64,000 nucleotides of DNA, taken from assembly GCA_963989385.1 (NCBI GenBank), contig OZ022501.1, positions 21,476,102 to 21,540,101 on the forward strand. The letters run 5' to 3'. A model generated the notes under the pieces. The model did not search any database. It was given only the letters and a program-made list of their open reading frames with translations, and was not told the DNA's origin. The position numbers were made by a program, and so were the translations under genes. This document shows, piece by piece, positions 37,975 to 49,900 of the stretch. How positions within the stretch are numbered: the first letter of the stretch is position 1; each line of letters begins with the position of its first letter. This DNA comes from Ctena decussata (Eukaryota > Mollusca > Bivalvia > Lucinida > Lucinidae).

Positions 37975-40900
37975 CTGTAAGAAGAACATCATACACAATG
38001 CAAACAATTAAGACTTTTCAATTAACATTATATGTGCACCCATAGTTCTAGATAATCTTTGAGTATAAAGTATGTTTTTTCCACCAGGTTTTTTAAAGGG
38101 AGCCAACTTTTGGGATTTGCTGTTTGCTTTCCTGGACCACATAGCCCCTTTAAAATGGGGTCAACTCTGATAAGACAGAATTTGCTCCTAGAAGAGCAAA
38201 TTCTCCTTTAAGAGTTAACCCCCTTTGAGAAGGGAGGCAAAAAATGAAAATAACAGAGTTTCTGCCCTCTGAAATAGCACCCATTCATTGAAAGTATCCA
38301 CCAAAATTATTTCACTTTACTATTATTGTATGACAATATGCCTTACAGTCTTCATCTGTAATATTTACATATGGGATAAAGCACTATATAATGGATGTAT
38401 TTCATTATTTGCAGGTAGGAGAAATCGCTCAGTAATTTTCATCATATAGTGTTCCTGCCTTATCCCTGAACAAAGCAACCATAAGAACAATTATACAAAT
38501 TCCCTATATGGGACATGACGTGCAAAAAGGAGGCTTGGCCTATATGCTAACAACAAAGGCTCAGATTAGCCGGCACATCTGTGCAGCCTGAACAGAGCTA
38601 TTGCTATTTGCAGACCAAATATGAATCCTGAGGAATCTGCAGGCACAACATGGCTGGAAAAGTCTACTTGTCTGCTGGCCATGACAAGTGTCTTTTGCTG
38701 GAGGATGAGTGAAACTTTTCACTATTTCTAGAGTAAGTACTTGAGGTCACCCTATCTTTAGTCATGCAGGCCCAGTGAAATGTATATCAATTTTCCTGCC
38801 TTAAGGCTCTAGCAAGACTACATGGCCTGAGTGCCCTGTTTGCAGATGCTCTAAGCCACCTGTCTGCATGACGCGACTTGTATTTTTTTTTTAAATCAAA
38901 TACAAAACTTACATTTCCAGTGGATGAGTATCTACCTGACATCTCGTATCCACTCTCTGTTCTGCTACCCTGAAAAACAATAAATGAAAATGAAACACAA
39001 CTCTATAAGTGACTTCATTTTTTTTTTTTTTTTTTTTTGATGGCAAAAAAATTTTTAACATAGAAGAGGGCACTAGGGTTGAGTAGCTATGGTGTAAACA
39101 GTCACAAGTTCAAATTCCTAATGGGCCAGTCAGCGGCTGAAAATCTCTGTCAAACCAGCTGTAAATGGGTACTTTTTTGAAAATCAGGAAGAGTTAAAAG
39201 GCAGCAAATGTAAAGGGATGGACTGTTTCTCATATGCTGTATCCAAGATATGGTGGGCCTGTACTATCCACTGCCCCTACACCCACAAGGCTTCCTGAAA
39301 CTGTTACTGTTGTTTTATTCTTAAAGAAAATGGGAATTTAATTCTTCAAATATCAAATCGAGGGCTTAGTGCAAGACTAGTCTAACTCAATATTTTGAAA
39401 CTTTTCAGGAGAAGCAAAAAACTGATTATTACAGTACATAAACAAAATATTATTATAAAATTTGACACATTTACATAAAATATGGGAAGAAATGCTTACA
39501 TTATTCAATTTTATTAATTTATTTTTGTTAAATTAGGTTTTTGTGACTTAGACTACTTTTGCGCTGAAAAGTTTAGTGCAAGACTAGTCTAACTTGAGAT
39601 AGACTTTTTTTTCAAATGCAAAATATAAGTGCATTATAAAACAAATTTTAACAATTTTTACTGTTTGAAGGCAAAAACTCAATAAGCATGAGCTGTGAAA
39701 TAGATATTTAACAACTTTAATCACTTAAAAAGGACAATTTATATAACTTTTTTTTTGTTAGTGCAAAACTAGTCTAACTTCAAATCCACTTTTTCTTAGC
39801 ACAATACTAGTCTATCTCAAGATAGACTAGTCTTGCACTAAGAAAAATGAGGAAAATATTTTGAAACGAAAAGATTCCATGTTTTACTACCGAAAAACTG
39901 TATACTAAAGTGTTAAGAAAGCACTGTACCTAGACCTATAAACAGTTAAAGACTTTAAGAACTTGTATCTAAATTTATAAAACTGAAAACTTAGCCATTT
40001 ATCCATAGTATACTCTTTAAAATCAAATTAGTCTCACTGTAGTTAGACCAGTCTTGCGCTAAAGATTTGGCTCATTTGGCTCATAGACAATTTTTAGATT
40101 AGGAATGAAAGTATTTTTTGCAAAAACATGAATCTTAATATTTTCAAAGAATGTGTATTTGCCCATCAAGTTTTCAAAACTGCAAAAAAGTGAATTTGTG
40201 AAAAATAGTGAGTTAGACCAGTCTTGCACTGAGCCCTCGAAATCCATTTATACAATATTCCATGTTCAAGCTAACCAGAGACAGCCATGTGATATGTTAC
40301 AGCTGCTGATGACCTATGTAAATCAAAATTGAGCCGCGACACGACAAAACCAACAATGTGGCATGTGTGCCCAGCGAAGACTCAGATCAGCCTGGGCATC
40401 CGTTCAGTCTGATCAGTCTTGGCTTTGTTCTTAAAGGGTAGCTAAGGATCTAAGCTACCTTCATGCGGACAGTAAAGACCCTGATCAGACTGGGCAGATG
40501 CCCAGGCTGATCTGAGTCTTTGCTGGGCGCTCATGCCACTTTGTTGGTTTTGTCATGTCGAGGCTCATATGTTATACATAAACGTCTACCTTAAAACTGT
40601 ATTTATTCCAGGGCAGTGATATGGATAATGGAACTTAGCTGACCTATCATTCAAAATGCAGTATACTGAGCATGTCACATGATTGACATTCACAATATTA
40701 TGTCCTAACACAGGTTTTCTGTTGAAAACTCACCGATCTCTTCTCTGACCTTGACCTTGAATGTCCTGAAGGTGACTGTGAATGAGAGGTACTGTATTCT
40801 GGTATGGCCATGTTATATTCTCTGGGCCGCTCATACCCAGGGTACCCGTGGGCCATGGACTGGTCCATGTATGGCTGAGGCTGAAACAAAGACACATACT

Positions 40901-43900
40901 TTTATGACCTTGACCCTGGCTTTGATACCCAATTGTGCACACGTTATACAACAAAATTGCAAAACTGGACCCATAAGATTCACTAAGCTGTTTAAGTTTG
41001 ACTAAGTCTTGTTATTCTACCGGTAAATAGCTGTTTCTAGAGTATTCTTGTCAAACTGTCAGCTGCTGAATCCTCCCTTCTTTCACCATCTCGAACTGCC
41101 TTTGTCAGATCAGCACTGACAGTCACCGATAAGGCGTCAATAGTCTAAACCAGTTAGGATGGCTAAATACATATTTTCACTCTGATAAATGCATTCCCTC
41201 ATCTCAATGGTTAATCTTTCAAAGTTAACCATTAAAGAACCATAAAAGCAGACAACAAAATTACGTCTGAAAATTTTCAAAAAATATTTTATTCAAGCTG
41301 TTTCATACTGAAAATTAAAAAACTAAAACGACAAACGGCTTAGGTCCAGATTAGGTGGCTCATTATGAGCCACCTCATGTGGATCTATGCTGTTTGCAAA
41401 TTCAATTATTTTCATTTTTGGAGCTTCAAGGGGTAAAACAATAATCAAGATAACCAGATACACGTATTATAATTCATAAAAGAAATCAATATTTCTTACA
41501 AAACACCTTCTTTTTCAATAATTTAGCAACAAGAAAATGATTTTGCTACTAAATAAGAACAGACAGGAAGGAAGACATCTTACCATTTGTCCAAATGGAG
41601 GCATGGGAGGTGGAGGTGCTCTGTGAACAAACTCTCTCATGTAATCATTGTACGACTGAAACAAATCAAATGTGAAAATATATTGTCATGCTTGATTTTA
41701 TTAGATCTGACTTCTGACCAATAGATACATCTACTATCTTCAGTTTCCCATAAATGTTCTATGTATTGGGACAGATAGGTCTGAGCAATCAGTGCAGACC
41801 AGTCTGATCAGGGCCTACAATAAGTGCCATTCCTCAAGAAAGCAAATTATAGTAACTACAGTCAGCCCGAAGACTTCCAGGTAAACCATAGGTTTCGTAA
41901 GTGAAATGAGCCACAACACAACAAAACCAACAAAGTGGCATGTTCACCACCCAAAGACCCCCAGATTAGTAAGGGCATCCGCCCAGTATGATCAGCTGGA
42001 TGGATTGATGACTTTTCAACAGTATTTCAGCTATATCAGGAAGATGAGACACTGATAATGAAAGAAATGTGCAATGGAACCCCAATTACAGTAGGAGAGA
42101 ATCTCGCCTCAAGCCGGGCTTAAACCCAGTCTGCTAGATCAGTAGGTCAGCGCTTAACCCACTGAGCCCAGTATGATCAGTCTTCCCCATTGGCATAGAG
42201 GTACTTTAGACCCTTAGCTACCCATTAAGCACCAAGCAAAGACTCTGATCGGACTGGGCAGATGCCCAGGCTAATCTGAGTCTTCGCTTGCCCACATGCC
42301 ACTTTGTTGGTTTAGTCGTGTTGCGGCTCAAATCTGGTAGTGTCTATTATTTTTCATAAAAGGTACAAACTGCAATTGCCATTTAATGTTGAGACTGCTC
42401 AAAGCATGCCTGGCTGAGTGGATCACTTGTTACAGGATCTTGAAGCATAAACACACTGTAGAGGCTCATTAGAAGCATTATCACCACATGTTTCCCTGCC
42501 TCAACAAGATGCTTAACCCTATTGCACTCAGAACGGCCAAAACTCCATGGAGTTTTGGCCGTTCTGAGTGCAATAGGTTTAATGATAGATGGCCAGATGA
42601 GATTACTGGCAGTTTTACAGCCCTTTTCCACAGTATTTGTCTTATCCAGTGAATGGAAGGGTAATAATGAAAGGCTGAGGGCAAATGAAACCCCGATAAT
42701 GATAATGAAATGCAGCAACACATCCAATGAGATTCCAGGATATCTTTACTGCACTGCAGTCAAACCAGGAGTCCCTGTATCTCAGTGGGTTAAGCACTGG
42801 CCTGCTAATCTAGCAGTCCTGGGTTTGAGTTCTGCTATAGGTGGATTTTTTTTCAAACCCAAACAGGGTCCCACTGCACACAGCCTTTCATTACCCCCTC
42901 CCATCACCCTGATATGACTGAAACACTATTGAAAACATATAGTCGCAAGCCATCCATCCATCAGGCAAACCATACCAAGACAGAAGTAGTATTGAGTACT
43001 GTATTTGTTGTTTTAAGAAGGGGGTATTTGTCCCCTTCAAGATGACCTTTATGAATAAAACGGTCATACCAATTCTGCTATAAGATAGTTTTTCCCTTTG
43101 AAAACAACTCCAAATATCTAAATCCATCATATGTGACAGTGTCTGGCATTTTGAGCTTTATGGAGCGAAAATCGGATATTTTGTTTTAAACATTTTCATA
43201 TTTATTAGTGCTTCCAGAATAGATTTTGAGAAGCACAAAGAAATAGCGCAAAGGTTTGCTGCAAAAACAAACGAAATTCACACCCATCCGATTTTTTGTT
43301 TTCGTTTCACTGATTGGATATAATTTACATACTAGCTGAATAAACCTTTATAACTCTGGTTAGCGACATCTCTTTTTCAAAGATTTATCATGATGCATTC
43401 TTAAAAGAGTGTAGATGAACAAAATTAAACAAGCCGATAGAAATGTTGAATCACTCTTTCCAGGAGACGCTTTGAATTTATTAGTCAGTGCGCGGAAATA
43501 CAATTAACTTTACGTGCAAATTTTATGACGTCACTTTCATTTCACGTTTCGTGACGTCAACGTCGCACCTCCACAAGGCTCAAAATCTCAGGCACTGTCA
43601 CATATATGACATATCTAGATATTGGATATTTTCTTTTATAGGGCAAACCCCTGTCTTACAAGTGAGTATATATGGTAATGCCAGAGTTCCATATAAGAAG
43701 GGGACACAGGAATATTTCAGAGATATCTTTTCTTATTTCTCAATGAAAACATACGTTGTGATCCTTCGGCAAGACGGTTCCAATGAGGTGTCCCAATGTA
43801 TGTTTTCATGGGAAAATAAGGAAAATTAACCCTATTACCCCTTCTTATCTGGAGCTCTACTTTAGGACCATATCATTATTTCCTCAGCTGCCCTTGTGTT

Positions 43901-46900
43901 CTACACAACCAATGAGAATTTTGATTCATTATACAGCATTCTTCATGCATGCAATTGGGAGCGAAAGCCAGTCTCCATATCTTGAGTTTAGTTAACTCTC
44001 TTTATAATGTCAGCAGATGTTCCCAATGGATATTCAGTTGCTATTAAACTGAATCTAGCAGTCCTGTTGTCTCAGAACATCAGGAACACAAAATTTTGAG
44101 GGTTAAAACCATTATTTTCCTCCAGTTCAAACCATCTAATGAAAGACCAATGATATCTATGCATAAGCACATCAAGACCTGAAAACAAGTAGTTTCCAGG
44201 ACCAGATGGTGCATGTGTATAAGACTGGTATAGGCATGTGAAATTTTAATATGAGCCGCGACACGTGAAAACCAACAAAGTGGTTATGCGCCCAGGGCAG
44301 ACTCAGATCAGCTTGGGAATCCGCTTGGGAATCCGCCCAGTATGACCAGAGCCTTCCCTAAGCGCTTAAAGGGTGGCTAAGGGTCTAAGCTACCTTCATG
44401 CTGACAGTGAAGACTCTGATCAGACTGGGCAGATGCCCAGGCTGATCTGAGTTTGAGCTGGGTGCACAACCACTTTGTTGGTTTGTCGTGTCGCTGCTAA
44501 TATGTATTAATAATGAAGTCCCATGAAAGCAAGAAGGTACTAAGACCATTTGATTGGCATATTGTAAAAAGGTACCTTGATGCATGTGCAAGCAGAGAAG
44601 ATCAGATCAGTCCTGCATATCAGCTCAGTCTGATCAAAGCCTTTCTTGTTTGCATGTATAATTTGTGAATCCTTGGAACTTCAAAAGTGAAATGAGAAGA
44701 CTGGTTTCTACAGATGCACAGACTGATCATGGCTTATGGTCCTTTCTCATGGGACAGCAACCAAACAGTGGATTATGCACCCCCATACAAAGGAGCCCCA
44801 GTAGCTCAGTGAGTTAAGAGCTGGTCTGCTGATCTAGCGGTCCCTGGTTCAAGACCTGCAGGAGGAAGAACTGTTTTCAACCCTAAACAGCACAGGGTAT
44901 AATCGATTCCGCCGATTTTCGCTTCCTGTAGAGACTGTACATCATATCTGGCTTCCGCCGAGACTGTCCACAAACTCTTGCTTCCTGCCGAGGCTTCTGT
45001 ACATGATAAATGGCTTCCTGCAGAGACTGTCCGCGTGATTCTGCTTCCAGTCTCGGCAGGTAGCCATTCCTCGAAGACAGTAGTCTCTGCAGGAAGCAAG
45101 AGTTCGCGGACAGTCTCGGCGGAAGCCAAATATGACGGACAGTCTCTGCAGGAAGCGAAAATTGGCAGAATCGATTATACCCTGTGAACAGGGTTCCATT
45201 GCACACACAGCCTTTTATTACCACTCTTCCATCATTTTTATATGCCTGAAATACTGTTGAAAAGGACCTAAAAGCACAAGTCACCCATCCATCTATACCC
45301 TCTTGCAAACATGGAATGCATCCTTTGTCATGATTCTACTAATAATTTTCTAACCAAAATTTTGGTATTCTGAACCTCAGGCCTTCTTTTTTTATATTCA
45401 CTGGCTGCAAATGGCAGGAGGCTTACTGTCATGTAATAAGGGCTGACAAAGGTCATCAAATTTAAAACAGTCTAAACAGACCTTTTCTATGAGGAATATC
45501 AGTCAAGTAGGTTGAGAGGATGAAATCAATTAACCTTTACAAACTTTTCCAGTCCTTGTGCCCTAAGCTGCAACCCCATTTCAAAATCTATCACACCATC
45601 TTATATTAATGCAATGTTCACTCTTAGACCTATTAATGAAACTCTTCTATCTCTCAGGTCAGTAAATACATCCAATTATCAAACTCCAAGGCCACAAAAA
45701 GAAATTTTTAAGCAAAGTTTAATCTTCTCTGGGCCAGTTATCTGGAATAATTTACCAGCTTGGTTAAAAAACTCCGACTCTGTTGATTCTTTTCATAAAT
45801 GCTGCATAAAATGGATAAAATGTTCATCAACTAGTAATGCTTGAACATCATATAAATAATAATTATTTCCTCTTTTTTTATATGTAAATTTATTTGTATA
45901 TTTTTTCCATGTAAATATATATTGTTTTTGTTTTTCCTTTTTTATGTACGTATATTTTTCCATGTAAATATGTATTGCTTTTGTTTTTTTTGCACTTTAA
46001 TTACTTTATCAGTTTGTGTGAAAGGATGTGTGTGTGTGACTGGTATTATTATATCATTGTTTATGTTTATATAATGCATTATGTCAATTTCTGTATGTAC
46101 ATATTTGTAGTTAGTGAGGGCCTCATGGAAGATTAGTTTTTGCTAAATGTGTCACCCTCTAGAAATAAAGTCGATTATTATTATTATTATTTATTATCCT
46201 AGTACAGGCAGTCATGCATACAGTATCTACCCTTAGCCAAACTGAGCCTATTCCCATGACCATTCAGAGCTCTAGATAAGAGGGAGTATTTGGTGATAAT
46301 TAGGGATAATTTTCCTTAATTCTGCTTAAAAACATATGTTGTGACCCCTCATCTGAACCATCTCAACGAGACGTTTCAGATGAGGGGTCACAACATATGG
46401 TTTCAATTAAAAATAAGGAAAATCATCCCTAATTATCATCAAATACTCCCTCTTATCTAAAGCTCTGACCATTTTGACCATCACCAATATTCAGCCCCAG
46501 TCCAAAGGGTCAAATTATAAATAATACCTCTGTGGATCTACTTTTATTAGCACCACTTGAGGAAGTGTAGTAATCTGGGTTTGAGGAGGTATAATAGGCA
46601 GCTGCACTATCATAGGGCTGGAATTATTTGGAAAATAAAAATTCCCTAATTATTCAGAATACAATACATGAACATACTGTCTAGACCAACAGGGCTCAGC
46701 CTAAAGATCACTGAAGTCCAAATTTTTGAATGCCCTATGTTGGCAGCATATTTTAATTTCTCCCTAAGCTTCAAGTTAGGAGAGGTAAACTGGTTTCTCA
46801 AATCTCTCCCTAGGCTGAGCCCAGGACCAAGATCAGACTGTCCTATGAGATCTGGATCAGCACTCTGCCAACAGATGCCTGAAAGGCTGTGATGCCTCAT

Positions 46901-49900
46901 TTATGGTTCCTACATACCAAATATGCCACTCAATTCTGAGCAACATACATGCCAATTTGTTTGTTCAGATCCAAATCAGTACCACTTTTGTCAAACCTGT
47001 GTATGGACACAGGTGCAACATCCCCAAAAGAAGAAATGGACCTGCCTACATTCACAATACAAAAGTGGATGATGCATCCGAAAATTTAGGGAATATATAT
47101 TTTTCTGCCATTTCTACAAAGGGAAACATCTTTTGTGACTTCCTGTTTGCATCCTTTCACAACGAAACCCTTTCAAAATAGGCTCTGCCCTTAAAGGAAA
47201 GACTCTGCTCCCACAGGACCAAATCTTTCCTTAAAGAGTTGAGCCCCATTGAGAAGGGGACAGGTAAAGATGAAAATGGCAGGGTTACTCCCCCTGAATA
47301 AGAATCCACTATCTTAAAATTTGGAGCATGAAACACATTTGGAAAGCAAAGACCCAGAAGAGCCTGCACATCCAACCAGGCATTTCATCAAGCTTCACAG
47401 CTGCAGTAATCTCATTTTGACAGATATATCATAAAACTATATTATGTATATTATGACCATTTAACATTCTTTTTTAGCCAGAGTACAGCAAGTGTGGCAA
47501 GAGAAAAGTTACGGCATGTGCAAACAATGATGGCTACAATCAGCCTGCTTATTTCACAATCTGGGCCTAGTTGTTCAAAGCATTTTGCTGAAAAATTGAG
47601 AGGCACTTTTGCAGTGAAAAGCTCCTCACATTTTTTATGCAAAAAATGGTAGCGTTTTTGTGTGTAATATGTTTGAAATTTTAACATCTCATTAACAAAC
47701 AACATTGTTGGTTTTGAACAACTGGGGCCGTATTCATAAAACGACTTAAGTGGTTGCTATGCTGTTGCTAAGGCTAAATTTCTTTGAGGGAGATTCCCTA
47801 CAACTATGAAATTTGCTCTGGAGGAACAGTCTTACAAAGACTGTTCCTCCAGACCAAATTTCATATTTGTAGGGAATCTCCTTTACAGATATTTAGCCTT
47901 AGCAACCGCATAGCAACGACTTAAGTGGCTTTATGAATACGGCCCCTTGACCTTGATCATTGTATTACAAGCCTGCATCATGAATAAAAGCCTAGCCCAT
48001 AAAAGCCTGTACATTAGTTGGATATGCAGATGTCTAGTGGCACATATAGGAACAATTTCTGGTTACCACAGAAGTGGGATCAAATGATCAGTGTGTTCCA
48101 AGTTTGGATATTACTGTAATGACGCGACTCACAGGCTCAGCAAACAAATCATCCCGAGATAAGTTTTGTTCCTCCTTCGCAAAAACATATGAGCCGCGAC
48201 ACGACAAAACCAACAATTTGGTTGTGCGCCCAGCGCAGTCTCAGATCAGCCTGGGCATAAGCCCAGTCTGATCAGAGTCTTCGCTGTCCGCATGGAGGTA
48301 GCTTAGATCCTTCGGTACCCGTTGAGCACTTAACGAATAGTCTGATCAAGCTGGGTGGATGCCAAGGCTGATCTGACTTAACAAATAGTCTGATCAAGCT
48401 GGGTGGATGCCAAGGCTGATCTGAGTCTGCGCTGGGCGCACAACCACATTGTTGGTTTTGTCGTGTCGCGGCTCAATATTATGATGTAGTCACTCATTAG
48501 AACCATTGCAGAGTTGCATTTATTGAGGCCACACTTCACACCATATTAATCCTAATAAATGCCCCGGCTCTATAAACGCCTCTCGCTCTTTTTCTGCAAA
48601 GAACGTTCTATTTATGTACCAATGTAGCAATATATCAGGCGTAAAATCCTCTAGAGCAGCTTTTATTTGTGCATGATTAAAACCACTCAATACTATTGGA
48701 AGCAGTTTGGCAACTCTTCAGGCTCTAAATACCTCATTTCATGAAATGCAATGCCCCTGGGGCATAAAATATTATCAATATGGTACCCTGTTTTTATAGT
48801 CAGGTAAGATCAAAACCCATCCTTTAGTACTAATCTTATCTCGGTGAATATTTATGATATGCAACTCAATGAAGCATATGTGAAGCAAACAGAATACTTT
48901 TGGAATCAATATTATTCCACTGCAGCTGTATAGTCCCATTTCCCATTCATACACATACGAGGGGCATTCGAAAAGTTTTGCAAATGACGTAATTTCTCGG
49001 TAACCACCAAACAGACAGAACTTCTGATTGCAGAAACACATAAAATTATGATATGCATTGAGGAGTCTGAAAACACGGTGCATTTTTTTTTTTAAAAAGG
49101 ATTCATTTTTAACTTCTTTGAAAGAGGTATACCCTAAAGACACTGCAGAATTTTACTTTAGTAGGCCATAATTTATATATCAGCAGTCTTTGATTTTTTT
49201 TTATCTTTGTTCATTAAAGACAATGCCAAGACAATGCTGTCCTGTAAATATCGTGGAAATTATTTTTGATATAGGTTCCCTAATGGCCCGGAAATACGGA
49301 TTATCCGTACTTTATGTTGTGGCAAATTCAACATTTCTACCAAAATTTCATGATTTTGTAATGGAAACAAGTGTATTAGCATTCAAAATCTTGTCAGCAA
49401 TAGCATTTACATGGGTCAACGAAAACCTGTCAATAAATTCAAATTAATGCTAAAAACGAAGCGTCTGCAAGCTTTCAAAAATGACGTTAACGTAAATCTC
49501 AGTAACGTCATTAGAACTGCGCATTGCTTTACAGGGAATAAATCGATAACAGTTGCAACGCTTCTAACTTCTGTATGGATATTGTAGAAAACGATGGACA
49601 AGCAAATGACAAAAATTAATTTTGTATTTACAAGGATATTTGACTTGAATGCGTAACACTGAAAAGATTTTATATATAAAATTAGCCCCGCTTCTCCGGT
49701 CTTTCAGGAGCGGCTGTAGCGTAGTGGATAACACTCCAGACTACCACCCCAGGGGTCGCAAGTTCGATCCCCCGCTTCTCCGGTCTTTCGGATGAGACAT
49801 TAAACCGAAGTCCTGTCTCCATATGACCTCGTTGTTGCTGGGACGTTAAACCCGAGTTCACTCACTCACTCTCCGGTCTTTCGGATGAGACTTTAAACCG

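Noticed and set aside
42481..42917. Long overlapping open frames on both strands with almost the same peptide
   Set aside because: The shared peptide comes from the 60-bp palindrome read on either strand; the remainder is SINE sequence.
44806..45308. Open frames of 88-141 residues rich in repeated AET/SLQEA-type words
   Set aside because: They run through the 296-bp fold-back and its ~30-bp internal repeats inside a SINE.
45614..45844. Independent small host gene
   Set aside because: The FSGPVIWNNLP pattern and ATT-rich tail fit the 3' end of a truncated LINE.
48775..49143. 122-residue minus-strand open frame as a gene
   Set aside because: No similarity recognised; it crosses the left boundary of a mariner-type element at 48958, so it cannot be a single conserved gene.
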